The notes under the pieces were generated by a model. That model did no database searches. It was not told the origin of the DNA and worked only from the letters and a program-made list of their open reading frames with translations. From Branchiostoma floridae (taxonomy: Eukaryota > Chordata > Leptocardii > Amphioxiformes > Branchiostomatidae), in assembly GCF_000003815.2 (NCBI RefSeq), contig NC_049996.1, positions 1,474,833 to 1,538,832 of the forward strand: a DNA stretch of 64,000 bases. Reading direction: 5' to 3'. The translations under genes were made by a program, and so were the position numbers. Below, in pieces: positions 22,120 to 35,179 of the stretch (position 1 is the stretch's first letter; each line of letters begins with the position of its first letter).

Positions 22120-25100
22120 ATGCCGGAGAAAGAAGAAAGAATCGTCTCGCAGCCCAATGTCAAGGTAGACGCGGATGTCCCCAAACATAAGTGCTGTTGG
22201 GTCGCCCTCTTGTCATTGTGTTTGTTGACTGTCAATACTATTGTGTGCATGCACTTGGCGAGAAGGTTGGCGTACGTGGAGGGACAACTCGCCAAGCAGG
22301 GTGTTTCTACCAGCGAAGAAACTTCTACAGACGGAAGGTTTGGAGAACGTGCAGATCTAGAGATGTCTGACGAAGCGAAGGTGCAGCCGGCTACAGTCAA
22401 GGACAACAAAATAAAAGAACGAATGTACGAAATAACTACGTTGTTAAATACCTTTGCATAGTCATAAAACTCTCCATTTCCACTAGTATCAAAGACTCAA
22501 CGTGTGTTTTGGCAAATGTCTTTGATATCTTTTCGTGAAAATTGTTTTGTGACATTTGCAACCCGTTTCGACTAATAATTTCTGTGGAGTTAGCTCTAGA
22601 CTCTTTGAAAGCGTTGCGTAACTATACAACGTTAACGAACTTGATTTGTGTTTGCTGCATGCCGCTAAACTGTGTTGGATTTGTTATTTTCTTTCAGGGT
22701 CTATACAGCGGTGCAGCTTGGCCACCCTCTCTAAGGGAATTCGACCATCAAAACAGAAAGAGTAGATCCCCACGGGACGGTATGAACGAACACATTTAAT
22801 TTTGTTTCTTCTGAGTTCAGTATTCATTTCCTATAACGAAAAAACATATCTAAAATCAATCAGACATTAGTAGCGCCTATTATCTTCGTTTTAAGCGGTA
22901 CAGAATTTGACGAAAAGATTAGACTGCGCAATCTTTATCTGTGCTGTCTTGTTGAACAGCAAGTTTTATACCCTAATTATAAATTGGATGTAAAAGAGGT
23001 GAAGACAAAGTATATATCAACCAATAGGAAACAAAACATCTCTTCAGTGTCACTAGAGAATAATGGTAGATGTTATCTAAACCGTTTCCTATAATTGACC
23101 GTTTCCTATAATTGCTTGATGAAGTACTTTTTGCTGTAATGTCTAACCTTCATTAACATAAAAACGTAAAATTTTGTGTATTCTGTTAACGGTTATTGAG
23201 ACATAACAAGACGCATTATGTCTGAATTGCTGCTATGGATCACACTGATAGTATGGGTGAATTTTGTCACTCCAAACTCCGCTGACACAGCCTGCCCCTC
23301 CCCCTGTACTTGTACCAACTCGTACGGTGAGCTAACCGTCTCCTGTGCCGAGCAGGGACTCCCAGAGGTCCCCTTCAATATTCCAACATCCGTCGTCAGG
23401 CTGAACCTCAACAATTTCTTAGTCTTAGATCCCAATTGGGAAACAATTCTAATCCTGTCATGACCAGCTTGTCGTATTCATTATTTCTGCCGTTTTCTCA
23501 CAGAAGACGAGTGTAACTCCAACCCTTGCCAGAATGACGGGACCTGCATTGATGGTGTGGATCATTACATCTGTCAGTGTGCACGTGGATGGGTCGGCGT
23601 TCACTGTGAAACAAGTGAGCAAATATACTCGACACGAAAAGTTTAGAATATCAGATTTGGTAGATCATGCTTCGGCACCAATTTCAATGGATTATAATCA
23701 AGTTGCCTTCATGTACTCTCCAAGCAGAGGTTAGACTCCGGCTGTTTTTGACGTTTTATTAGTCGTTTTTATTGGGATTTCTATCTTTTTGAATTTTCCA
23801 TTGTTTCTTGCTGTGTCCGGCTGGCGGACTTCAAGAAACATGACGAATAGAAAGCCCGATAAAAACGAAAAAAAAAACACGTCAAAAATAGCCAGAGCTT
23901 AACCTCTGCTTGGAGAGTAGCCGGCATGCACTATTTCAGTCCGATGAAAGAAAAATCAGTAGTTGACTTCAGTAGTAGGGTAATCTCGGCACTTGACCGT
24001 ATTTTTGTGACCGACAGACGTAAGCAGGCATGGAGCTCGTTCCACGAGTCTACAATTATGAGAAGTTGGATATCATATAGCACAGGAAAGGAAATCACAC
24101 ATTTGCAAGCTTTTGAATGACATATAACACATTGAAATCGATTGCAGAACAACGATTGTAAATCGTTGCAGAACAACGGAAATATGATCAACCAAACTTT
24201 TTGTGCTGAGTTTGTATATATGTGTAAATATTTATTGGCTTATCTGTTTGTTTGAAACTCGTTCATACGGTTGTGAAACATACAAATATACCAGTTACTA
24301 CTTTCTCTACTTACAGAAGAAAAGTTGTCGTCAATAGAACGGACTTCACGTGATTGGGCACACATTCAAACTATCTCAGGTGAGAACGAATTAAGCTCGT
24401 TGCAAAAATCCCTTTTTTTATAGATGATGTTGTGTTCCCACGTCAAGTAAATCTTAAAGTTATGAAATTAGATCAATTAGATGGTAAGTTGACGGATGTA
24501 AACGAATAGGGTAACTTTATTGAACTTTTTATTGGATATCTCTTTCTCATACAGATTCTCAAATACGTTTTCAAACAGTAGAACGTAAGTAGTTTTTACT
24601 TCTCGTTTTTTAGCAACCACAGAAAACCAGCAGTGTGGGAAATTCACATGTGTTTTGTATGTTTTTCTTATTTATAGAAGTACTGCTAGCAAAATGAAGT
24701 GTTCTTTTCAACAAAGTATATTCTTTCACTCAGGGCCTGGAACTGTCCTTACAAAATACTGGGAACAATTTAAACCATCAGAAAAGTTCCGCTTCAACAG
24801 TGGCATATTAACTGTGCTTGAAGAAGGTGACTATTATATCTACAGCCAGGTAAGACATTTTGATTAAAAAAAGACATTCATAATAATGTTAAGCTGGCAT
24901 TTGTGTATCATATTCAATAAAAAATGTTTGGTTATAATGTAATCTCGAAGCCGGGTGGGAAAGAGAGGGAAAGAACAATTTAAAAAGTATGCAGAAAAAT
25001 ATGTATTTGACTACTACCCAACGCGATATAATTTTCCCTTCTGTATCTTGGTACAATAAGAAACGTATCAATCAGAAATAATGAATGTACCAGTGAATGT

Positions 25101-25614
25101 TGACTTTGATCAAAAGAACGATCTACATAATATAATGCCCGCTATCATTACCCATTCTTCTCAATAAACAAAGAAGCCCTTTATCTCGCCCATACAGGTT
25201 TTGTCTCAAAACAACAATACGAATGGTATACGTGTGCCAGCAACCAGCCATTCTGTAATGGTGGTAAAAGATGATAAGGACAACCCATACCGCTTCCTGA
25301 ATTGCTTGAGGTATATGGAGGAAACTAAGTATACGACCTGGAAAACCTGTTTCACGGCAGGGGTCATGCACCTCTCCCCAAACAACAGCGTGTACCTGAA
25401 CATTCACTACCATGACTGTATCATCAAACTGGATCAAGCCGCAACGTTTTTTGGAGTCATCAAACTTCCCAACACCAGAGGCCAACCCAACAAAAGCCTC
25501 GTGGATGGAGAAAAGTCCTCTTCGGATAAAGGTGAAGACGACCAGCCAACCGGCGTTGCATACCGTGATCAATTTGCCAAGTCAAATTTTGAGAAATTAA
25601 TTATACCGTTCTAA
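22120..25614 (+). CDS. TNF-family ligand B: type II TM, furin-like site, EGF, TNF domain
   Basis: Parallel to ligand A but without SRCR exons. Exons: 22120 to about 22380-22430 (membrane anchor CCWVALLSLCLLTVN), 22699-22781 (furin-like RKSR|S), 23504-23614 (EGF), 24317-24379, 24555-24584, 24734-24849, 25198-25614. From exon 2 on all phases agree (the phase-1 exon 2 joins the phase-1 EGF exon directly). The first exon is odd: relative to ligand A its original donor sits out of frame by an indel, so either another donor (for example AAG|GTGCAG near 22380) is used or the gene is damaged there. The TNF domain keeps DYYIYSQV, the Cys pair and ATFFGVIKL, but the C-terminal tail is shorter than in A. 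A truncated LRR gene lies where the SRCR exons would be. Confidence 0.72.
23165..23463 (+). pseudogene. Truncated copy of the 1766 LRR gene
   Basis: From the ATG at 23218 the frame gives a signal peptide and LRRNT cap (NSADTACPSPCTCT, EVPFNIPTSVVRLNLN) closely matching the gene at 1766, then loses similarity before the first full LRR and stops at 23463. The sequence upstream is also related, but the acceptor AG before the start codon has become CG. It is an incomplete duplicate inside ligand B, 5' of its EGF exon, and probably non-functional. Confidence 0.75.
23713..23920. mobile_element. MITE with inverted ends starting TACTCTCCAAGCAGAGG
   Basis: The left end TACTCTCCAAGCAGAGGTTA and the right end pair over about 40 bp, with a further inverted pair (GTTTTTATTGGG / CCCGATAAAAAC) inside. 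About 208 bp, non-coding, in an intron of ligand B. Superfamily not assigned. Confidence 0.7.
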
Positions 25615-26053
25615 GAGTGTTATGTCATTGTTGAACTTTCCTGACCACTCTTAAGCTTTATAGTGAAGGCAACGTTTCTCGCATATTTCAATCTCAGAAA
25701 TCGCTGTATACTGAAAAGGGGGTCTTAAATAACCAGAACAGTTGCAAATCTGAAGCCCCCTTCTATAGGAAGTGTAGCAAACAAATGCAAGGCTGGACGG
25801 CTTGCGCCAATGGAAAATAATTTTCAATGATTATTGCCTCAGAAATGCCTGAAATTATCTCAGAGTAAGTGCATGTCTAAGAGAGCTGAATCAAAAGTAC
25901 TGCGTTTATCTATAAAGCAAGTATGAAAAACTGACAAAATTAAAGGAAATAATTCCTATTTATGGTGACATGTTGTAAAGAAATGCAGCAATTCTTATCC
26001 TATCAGGGCAAGATTATTGCATTCATTATTTCATTTTTCTAATTTTCTAACAG

Positions 26054-26655
26054 TAGACGAGTGTAACTCCAACCCTTGTCAGAATAACGGAACCTGCATT
26101 GACGGTGTGGGACACTACATATGTCAGTGTACACGTGGATGGGTCGGCGTTCACTGCGAAATACGTAAGTAAATATGCGATAGAAAACGTTTCAAGGCTT
26201 ATGTTTTGTTTGATATTGTTTGAAACTCGTTAATCCCGTTGTATAATATCGGTTGCTGAATGAACGATATTTTGTCCAATTTTTACCAACAGAAGAAAAA
26301 TTGTCGTCGATGGAACGAACTTCTCGTGATTGGGCACATATCAAAGCTGCCGCAGGTGAGATGGAATTATTAGGCCCGTAGCAAGAATAAGAGAGGACTT
26401 AATTTATTTCCCCTTTTCTGCTATATTTCTGTGTCAAGCCAAATGTCGTTCAATTGGATCAAAACTTGACAAAAGTAGACGGATAGGATAAGTTTACCTA
26501 ACTACTGGATATTACTTTCTTATACAGACTCCACAGGTGACACGCACACAGTGAAACGTAAGTAATTTGTTCTTTCTGTGTTTGTTAAGCAATATATAAA
26601 TTTATATAAATATATGTATATACACACACACATACACACACACACACTCGCACAC

Positions 26656-26720
<65 letters not shown>

Positions 26721-27648
26721 CAGCATCGTCGAAAATCTATGTATATTGAGACCATTACATATAGTTTTGCCATCTACAGATTAGTAATGCTAGCAAATTG
26801 AATGGTTCCTTTCAATTCATTTGTTAACTGATTAGGGGATGACACTGTCCTCACAAAGTACTGGGAGCTGTCTGATCTATCGGAAAAGTTCCGCTTCAAC
26901 AGTGGCGTACTGACTGTGTTGGAAGAGGGTGACTATTATGTCTACAGCCAGGTAAGATATGTCTTATTTTCTCCTTCAGAAGAATGTTTATCTGGTATTT
27001 TTTTCTTTTTAGTACATCGTGTTTGGTAACAATGACGATAGGAGGGGGGGGGGAGGAAGCAAATAATTAATTGAATGCTGATTTCAGTCAAAAGAAAGAC
27101 TCATATAATGTCATATAATGCCCCTTGTTATTGCAAAGTCGTCTCAGAAACAAAATAAGTATTTTTTCTTATCCATACAGGTTTATTATCGGTACAACAA
27201 TAAACAATTGAAATCAATCAGCCACTCTGTAATGGTGGTACAAAATGAAAAGGGCAACCCATTACGCTTCTTGACTTGTTGGAAGTATATGGAGGAGGTC
27301 GTGCCCTGGAACACATGCTTCACCGCAGGGGTCATTCACCTCCTTCCAAACAGCAGCGTGTACTTGCACATGCCCTGTGATGGTTGTGCCATCGGAGTGT
27401 ACCAGGACGCAACGTTTTTTGGAGTTATGAAACTTCCCAACACCAATAGTTCTAACATGAAAGTGCAGGGAGAAAATTCCCCTTCAGATAAAGTTGAAGA
27501 CGACCCGCCAGCCGTCGCCCACCGTGTTCAATCTACCAAGTCAAATTTTGAGAAACTGATGAGAAGTAACTTTCTAACCATACTAAATGAGTTACCGAAC
27601 GGCGCTAAGTATCGCATTACAAGTAGAGGTAAAATAGTGTTGAAGTGA
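26054..27648 (+). CDS. EGF-TNF cassette C, either alternative 3' end of ligand B or partial gene
   Basis: Five exons parallel the end of ligands A and B: 26054-26164 (EGF), 26293-26355, 26528-26557, 26836-26951 and 27181-27648. Exon lengths 111, 63, 30 and 116 match those of A and B exactly, and phases agree. The frame is open throughout, with NPCQNNGTC in the EGF, DYYVYSQV and ATFFGVMKL in the TNF domain and a long tail as in ligand A. No membrane-anchor or furin exon lies between 25614 and 26054. Its phase-1 EGF acceptor could receive exon 2 of ligand B (donor at 22781), so B and C may be alternative endings of one gene. Otherwise C is a headless duplicate. Confidence 0.72.
26617..26717. 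repeat. (CA)n and (TG)n microsatellite
   Basis: A CA run, a TATATA bridge, then a TG run, in an intron of cassette C. Confidence 0.95.
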
Positions 27649-27890
27649 AGATAACTTTGGGAAAAACTTTTGAGTTTAGAGCTGTAGTAGATTTTGACTC
27701 ACTGCCGACACGACGACAAGCTGTACTATACAGCAGAGAGCAATGATAGATACATTGTATCTTTAATAACTGTGTACTTTGCACCACCAGTTGTACTGTG
27801 AACAAATCAAAGGCATGATGACAATATTGCAGTTCTCTTTCTTTCGTTTTTCGTGTGCCTGTGTGCATGTGTCTCACTGTGTATATGTGC

Positions 27891-28028
<138 letters not shown>

Positions 28029-28439
28029 ATGCGTGCGTTAGTGCGTGTGTGTCCTTCAGAACTACATAGCTAGCAAAAACTATTGGTATACGATAGTCTG
28101 TTGCAAGGCCAAAGCACCTTGTCACCTTCGACACGTTATGAAAAGGTCATAAACTGTATACTGTTGACCATGCCTTTTGTAACTTGTAACTCAATCGTGA
28201 CGATAAGCATTGAAAGGTTACGAAACCCGTTTTGCCCCCTACTGCCTTACAATAGGTGCCTCCCCTACATGTAAGGACCATGTAACAAAGGTGCCTTTGT
28301 CAAGAACAGAAGTGCTTTGAATATCGTTATCAAAGACAACAGTATCACCTATCCAAGCAAGCATATCACACCTAATGACACCTAACCACTAGCCTGGAGG
28401 TCATTTGTAGTTGAAGGTCATGTGATCTTTGTGGCGGCA

Positions 28440-28615
28440 TTCACAGTTGAGTTGGGTCAGATTAACGTCAAATGCAGAAGTGAACATTCTGTTGTAAGGA
28501 ATGACACCAGAAGTACAGCAACTTATACCTGATTGCCATCTTCACGCAAAAGAACAGTGTCCAAGCGCAGCAAGAACTGAGGACAGTTTATCTAGCAGTG
28601 TCTAAGTATCAACAG
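28440..28615 (+). other. Probable 5' untranslated exon of the plus-strand receptor gene
   Basis: Ends at the donor CAACAG|GTGAGT (exon end 28615), matching the donor at 11005 in the paralogue. Parts of 28260-28500 resemble the reverse complement of 11100-11280, so the promoter region was duplicated with the gene. The outer limit is uncertain. Confidence 0.5.
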
Positions 28616-29141
28616 GTGAGTCCAAGAACATACAGTTGGTCGTTAAATTTTACGTAATTCTTAAGGGGCCTAGCATGGAAGGCATGTCAAATCCAGTGTG
28701 AGTTCAACACAGCAGATAACGTTAACACCGTGGTATGTTTATGTGATTTATATGTGTATATGGTCTGCTTCGAAATGTTCAAGGTCCCTAGTGATATAAT
28801 CTATCTGTGTAAAGTTTAGATAGAAGGAAGTTTCATTGTCTTCCTTTTCTAGGTAGTAGTAGAAATGAATAGGAAATTGAAAAGTATTGGTAGCAATTAG
28901 CAGTTACTATTCTGTAGTTGTACACCCACTAGGCTACTAGTATACTATGTTGTAAATGGTAACAGGTACTGTATCCATACTTCTATTAACAAATCACAAT
29001 CGTAACTGCTATGCAGTTCTATAATATCAATATCTGTACAACGTAAATCAATAAGGAAAACTTGATGATGTACAATATACTATTTTAAGCACATTTTTAG
29101 ATCGACTTCCTCTTTCACATCCTGTGTTTATAGGTAACAAG

Positions 29142-31101
29142 ATGGCGCGCCCATACACAGGTAGCCACCTGTCAACAACATTCTTTGTTGGCGTAACAAT
29201 GGCAGCCTATTTGATCGCGCCGATTCGAACCTGCCCAGTGAACTGCACCTGTACCCCGGACCCTTTCATGGTTGTCATTTGTAACGGTCAAGACTTTACT
29301 GAAATTCCTGAAAATATACCCAAGAATACAGTGACTCTAAGTCTTTCCTACAACAAAATCACTATTCTTGATCTGCGTACGTTATATGGCCTGGAATCAT
29401 TAGAACGAGTTGACTTCTCATCGAATAAAATAAAAACGATCCATGGATCGTTTGAATCGTTAAAAAACCTTTACATCATCGACCTCTCCAATAATAACAT
29501 TGAAGTTATTCCATGGACAACGTTTGGAAACCTGTCACAAATGAACCTCTTCAAACTGACCGGCAACCCATTTAACTGCAAATGTGACCAGGGGAAAGAC
29601 CTGTGTGACTGCAGTGGGAATATTTTTCGCTGCACTTGTAACATGCAGTGGTTACAGGTACAGGTACAGAAGTATCCAACACTTAGTTGGGACGTAACGT
29701 GTGAGAATCCAGCTAAAGTCCGTGGAAAGTCCATAGAAGTGGTCACGTTTGTACCACATGGATGTGAAACTAAGTACCAAAGGATAGTAGGTGGGACTGT
29801 GAGTGGTGGGGTAGCGCTGGTAGTACTTATTGCTGTTGTAACAGTTGTAGTGTGCCGGAAGAAACGTTGTTTGGGCACATGTCGTCAGGGTAGAAAGCAG
29901 GACGAACCGAACAGTAATATTGAAACTGAGCCACTGGCAAATGGAGACTCTCTATCAAGAATGTCTGAAGTTGACGAGGAAGACGCCAGGAATGGTGAGT
30001 GTTATAAAAAAATATGACACTTGAATTTCGGTCAGACGGCTTCGTACATTACTACTTGAATTACCTTTTTTTTCTTTGTTGTGTTGTTTATTTTTGCTTT
30101 GGAGGCTGCATTTGGTTCAAATATGCTGTCTTCGTTTGCCCTCTGCTTTTTACACTCCTCATATCTAAATTTTCTTGGTTGGAGAGTGCATATCGTTTTT
30201 GCTGTTTTTTTTTCTGTCTTTAGCCAATCAGACCTTAGGTTGGATATCTTCTGTTAATGTAAATATTGTTTTTAATTTTGTTTTTTTCTTGCACATAATA
30301 CTAAAGGGCGAGCCTAATGGTACAGTATAACTATGTTAATGACCTGGTCCGAAAAAAGTAGATGCAGGTTCTTTTTTTTACAATACTATATTGTGTCATA
30401 ACCGTATAGTATATTGTGAACGAGTAGAGTGACAAAAGGCTGCGGGGAAACATATTCTGCATTTTCGCGAAAATGCTGGTGTGGAACATTTCAGTATGCA
30501 GAAAACGATCAATATTGTGTAATATATACTGGATGTAAATATGATTCCATTCGACATTAGCGATAGAGTGTATGCTTGCTTATATTTGTAGGAGAGGGCG
30601 TGCATAGTGGACCAGACCCCGTGGGGAGGGGAGATCTTTTAGTTCTTCCGGAGAACGATCCACGTGAACCTTACCATGAAGAGAACGAGAAGCCGTTAGG
30701 TGAGTCGATTGTCTCTTGTTTGTGAGATAGCGTGTTACATATAGTTGGTTGGGAGTTAGTCGCCATCTCGACATGTATACAGTTACACTAGTTACAATAC
30801 TTTAAGAAAATGCATTGGTGTGTGCGTGTGTGTGTGTGTCTCATGGTGTGCTTGTATCCATGTGTACATGTATGTGTGTGTGTCTGTGTTGCTATGTGCG
30901 TGTGTCTGTCTGTGTTGTTCACTCGTGTACGTGCATCAATAAATGTGCCGCTGTTTATGCGTTTGTGTGTGTATTTTGTGAGTGTGTTCTTGTGCACGTT
31001 TATTTGTGTTGTTAATGTGCATGTGTATGTGTACACGTGTATGTGTGCATTTGCATGTGTGTTGTGTCTAGTACGTATGTATGTGTGGATGTGTGCTTAC
31101 G

Positions 31102-31139
<38 letters not shown>

Positions 31140-34100
31140 TGCATTTAGTGTGCTGGTAGTTCTTCTGGTCGCCTTTGTCTAAAATTAATCTTTAATTATC
31201 ATTCCATCATATACAGAAGTGCACCGCCCCGAAGAACCAGACTGGACACAACCAAAAGTCTATACAGATCAAGAGAACATCGTCAACCCAGAACACCGTT
31301 CAGTCAGCGAGCGTCTACCACCAGAAATAGCCGACATGATCGTCACTGAGCCACAGCTCAATAAGCTTGCCATGAACTTGGGGAATGAGTGGGAAAACCT
31401 TGCAATTGACCTAGGTCTCAAAAGGGCCGAAGTAGAGACAATAAAAGATGACAATATTGGAAAAGCCAACGTGCAGAAACTGAAAGTGTTTTTGGCGTGG
31501 AAAGCCAAACAAAAGGCTAAAGCAACGATATGGAATTTGGTAAAGGCGTTAGAAGCATTTGGTAATGGTGAAATCGACGAAGACAAGTATGACTTCTTCC
31601 TCGAGTCATCCAAAGCGACGCCCAAGAAACACGAAGAACCTTCAAACGAAAGTGAAATCAGCGTAAGTCAAAACTTCTTTCGCAGCATTTTTTTGAACAA
31701 TTCTATCAATCTATTAATCATTTTGTAGTCATGTATCTAGATCACATTTTGCCTGTGCCTGACGGTTTTAAAGTAAAAGTTATTTGCTATTTTAGGGACC
31801 ATGGAACTACAGCAACGAGGAGAGGTCGGCCCCCGCCAGAGGAGTGGTACATCCCGACCGCACTGCAACGTTCCAGGTGAACGGAGTAAAGGTGCACTTC
31901 CCCGAGCGGTCGGTAGAGGGAGTACGGACTGTTTCAGTTGAGGTGAGCTTGGAAAATGGTTCGTTTGGTGTTGCATTGCACCCTATTTTTGGTTCTAATT
32001 GCAGTATAGAATTCGAAATACACTGGTCCATTAGTACTTCTTCAATCCATCGCATATACACTGTATACATGAAAAGAGGCGTTCAGCTATTTGATTGCCC
32101 TCCGTTCAAAGGTGAGTTATTTGGAACTATTGCATTGCTTCATTGTTGTTTTTTTTTGTTCCATAACGTACCTCATATGATCATATTGGAAATTCCGACT
32201 AGACAGGGTGCATAGCAAACTATAATCTCCAAGCAGATCCTACGGTGCCATAAGATAGTGTCAAAGCTGGCCAGGGACTATAGCCGGCTAAGGGAGTCAA
32301 ACGGGCACAGGAGAGTTTGATACTATACATAACGCACCGTGGATCTGGTTCGAGATTAAGCAAAATACACCATATTCTACTTGCCATGACAGGTAGAGCA
32401 CCCTGTTGTTCGGAATCAGCGACAAAGGGACATTCTACAAGACGGTGTGTGCGGTCCACTGATCACTGTAGTGCAGTCCAGCGACGAAAGGTTCCAGACT
32501 CCAGTCACGGTAACAGTCGATCTGCAGTACCCCGCTGGCTCCAAGCAGTCGGAACCAAACGATGACCTAAGATGGCATCTCTTCCGGCAGACTGGTACAA
32601 ATGCGTGGGAAGATGTGGCCGAATTTAGTCCACAAGTCACAGATACATCCGTAGAGTACAAAACATCTGAGTTTTCCAGGTAGTTACACAATTTATCACA
32701 CTTTTACATAGCCAGTTGCACGGGATAATGCAATTCACACATAACATCGACTATCATAATTCCACCAGGTGCCATAATACCGCCACCTCAAAAAACGTTG
32801 TTATAGTGGTCTTCTCAAGATTGTCTTGAACACCGAATGTTAGATATCCTAAATGTAATACAATTCAGATATTTACGTGTTGAAGACAATCTTGAGAAGG
32901 CCTCTATAACAACGTTTTTTTTGAGGTGGCGGTATAATGGCACCTGGTGGAATTATGCGAATGGATGTTATATATCTAGATCGTTTCAAATATTTTATAA
33001 AACTTCGGTTCTGTAAGGTCCTTTTGTACATTAGCAATGGAAGACATGCAATGTCTTTATGTTTTTCCATGACAGACACTGGCTGGTCAAGCTGACTGAA
33101 GACGCAGTGCTGTCATTCATGCAGAGGATGAACGACTTCATTCAAGACTACTTCGACCCACTTGTCGTCCTCGTAATGTATCCAGGCCAAAATGGTATGT
33201 ATTGTCCTATGTCTACGTCACATTTCCTATCCAGCGCCCGGCCGGGCTGTTTGCGGGAACAAAAAATTAATGTTTATGCCAATAAATATGCACAAGGCAT
33301 GCTGTTGAATTATTTTGGTCCTTTTTGTGTTTTTGCTGTCTGTTATATCGTACTTTTCGTTCCCCAAAGCTACCCGGCTGGGCCCCTTTGTGGAAATGTG
33401 ACATTAGCCTTAGTAATGCTACGGTCACATTTTCAAATCGGGGCCCGGTCGAGTAGCTTCGTAAAGTACGATATAAAAGAGACTGAAAACACAGAACGTA
33501 AGAAAATGTTCTCAGCATAATTTGTGTATATTTGATTTCCGTAAACATCCCAACCGGGCCGGGGTTTTTGGAAATGTGGCCGTAGTGTAACTTAGCCTGG
33601 GTATCACCCTTCGTGGTTACAACTGGCTCAATCTTTTCGCCTTTGTGAGGAACAAGTGCAAAGGGAGAGCGAGGTGTAGCTACGATGGATAAAACCCAGG
33701 CTATAATCAACAACATACAACGAAAATGCGTCGAAGGTTATAGTATATTAGGCATCCAGGTAACAAGGTACGCAAAGTAACAGTTACAAATTCTATCCAT
33801 TTGAGTAACTGTTCCCTTGCAATACCATATTAAAGAATGGCCTTATAATCATGACCAGTATATATGATCATCGCTACGATTCATCATTCTATATAGATTT
33901 ACAAGTACCGTTATCACCAGGTGCAGTAGTGTTGGACTGCCTCCACAAAGCCGACCCAAGCCTGAAGCACCTCGTGCTGAAGAGCGGCTACAACCAGAGG
34001 TGCGTCCTTATGGATCAGGCAGAGGAAGTCAAGGCAAGGCTGGAAGGGAACATCACGTTCACAGGGGGTGACAGCATGACGGAAGAAATCACATTTCAGC

Positions 34101-34244
34101 ACCCTAAGACTGTCCGGGGTGATCTCAATCTCAACAAAAAGGAAGTCCTCCTCTGTCGAGACAACGCCGATCCAAACCACCTTGGCTATATTGCATATAA
34201 CATCGCTCAACGCCAAGTAACGGAGATGCCCATTCACACCACAG
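29142..34244 (+). CDS. LRR-TM-death-ZU5-UPA receptor, second copy
   Basis: Exons 29142-29994, 30592-30699, 31217-31662, 31796-31942, 32393-32679, 33076-33194 and about 33921-34244 are in frame and match exons 1-7 of the minus-strand gene in order, phase and mostly length. They encode a signal peptide, LRRNT, LRRs, LRRCT, a membrane segment, acidic linker, death domain ([16 protein letters not shown]), ZU5 and UPA. At the ZU5/UPA border it reads EFSRHWLV, where the other copy has EFCRHWLV. The end of exon 7 is uncertain: the GT at 34245 gives a different phase from the paralogue, and the following protease exon is broken. If made, the protein is probably a receptor without protease. Homologous TG/CA tracts occupy the same intron in both copies. 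Confidence 0.8.
30813..31140. repeat. (TG)n-rich microsatellite tract
   Basis: Interrupted TG runs between exons 2 and 3 of the plus-strand receptor, mirroring the tract at 8404-8830. Confidence 0.93.
32755..32957. mobile_element. MITE, 203 bp, about 52-bp inverted ends
   Basis: The ends begin CATAATTCCACCAGGTGCCA and pair over about 52 bp with few mismatches; the rest can also pair (GAAGACAATCTTGAGAAG). It lies between receptor exons 5 and 6 and is non-coding. Confidence 0.85.
33593..33703. mobile_element. Small foldback MITE, TAGCCTGGGT ends
   Basis: The ends TAGCCTGGGTATCA and TAGCCTGGGTTTTATC (reverse strand) bound 111 bp. It resembles the element at 38440-38574 (TAGCCTGAGTACCATCC), so the two belong to one family. 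Confidence 0.7.
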
Positions 34245-34599
34245 GTAATCTTCAGACAAAAAGTGTGAAACTAGGCCGGCTCCTGTAGTTCCAAAAAAGC
34301 TGCCAGGGGAGCCAAACTTACACCACTTAATCTCTGCTCCATGCGCTAGCTATGACTCAAAAGTCATGACCATAGCATTTACAGAATTTGAGATAGCGAA
34401 CCAGAGGTTCATCTACAGTACCGTAACAAGCCACTAGGGGGCCCAAAATCTGATCGTTTCGATGTTTCATCAAGACCTACTCACATTAGCTAGATATCAA
34501 TACAATACATCCAGAAGTTCTAGAGTTCTACACACACACTCACACATACGAACGCGTAACGCTACAGCAAACATTAGCTTCTTGGTGAAGGTAATATAA

Positions 34600-35073
34600 C
34601 TTTAGTTTTGTCGCCCATATACCAGATGAGACGCAGGCATTCCTTCGCCTCATCGCTTCGGAATTGAAGCTCAACCTCTTCCCACTTGAGGACGAAGCGG
34701 AAGAAACACAGCGGCTGAAGAACATAAGTGAGTGGAAGGCGAATTTCTCCAGCGATCAGACTTATAGTATAACTGCTGAGGCTTACGATAAGATCTATCG
34801 CCGTAAAATGGCAGTGTGTATATAGAATGGCCGAATAATGGACGTGGGACTGGGTTTCTGATAGGCAGGAAGGAAATTCTGACATGTGACCATGTATATC
34901 AGGAAATGTCACATCAAACTAGAACAATCAGAGATAGCAGCCGGTACAAAGCTATTTTCGATCTGCATGATGATAGTGACCATACGTATTACTTCTCAAA
35001 CATACAACCTCTCTGCAGGGACGCAGCGTCTGGATTAGATTACGCTATTCTTGAGTTTACAGTCTGCGTATGA
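34600..35073 (+). pseudogene. Broken trypsin-like protease exon of the second receptor copy
   Basis: From about 34625 the sequence matches exon 8 of the minus-strand gene: [20 protein letters not shown], then a frame change near 34800-34825 that leaves TATAG as an in-frame stop, then [15 protein letters not shown], the catalytic His in TCDHV and the catalytic Asp in GLDYAILE. Homology ends abruptly at 35058 and the frame stops at 35073. The third catalytic residue, Ser, is absent, so no active protease can come from this exon as assembled. The missing part may be the scrap at 1-68. Confidence 0.8.
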
Positions 35074-35179
35074 CCGAAAGAAATGGACAATTAAAAAAGT
35101 ATCACGTCAAGATTGTTGTCTTTTCAGTCATTCTTATGTATTTTGCATGATATTCCAATTATAAAGTCAAGGGTTAAGC

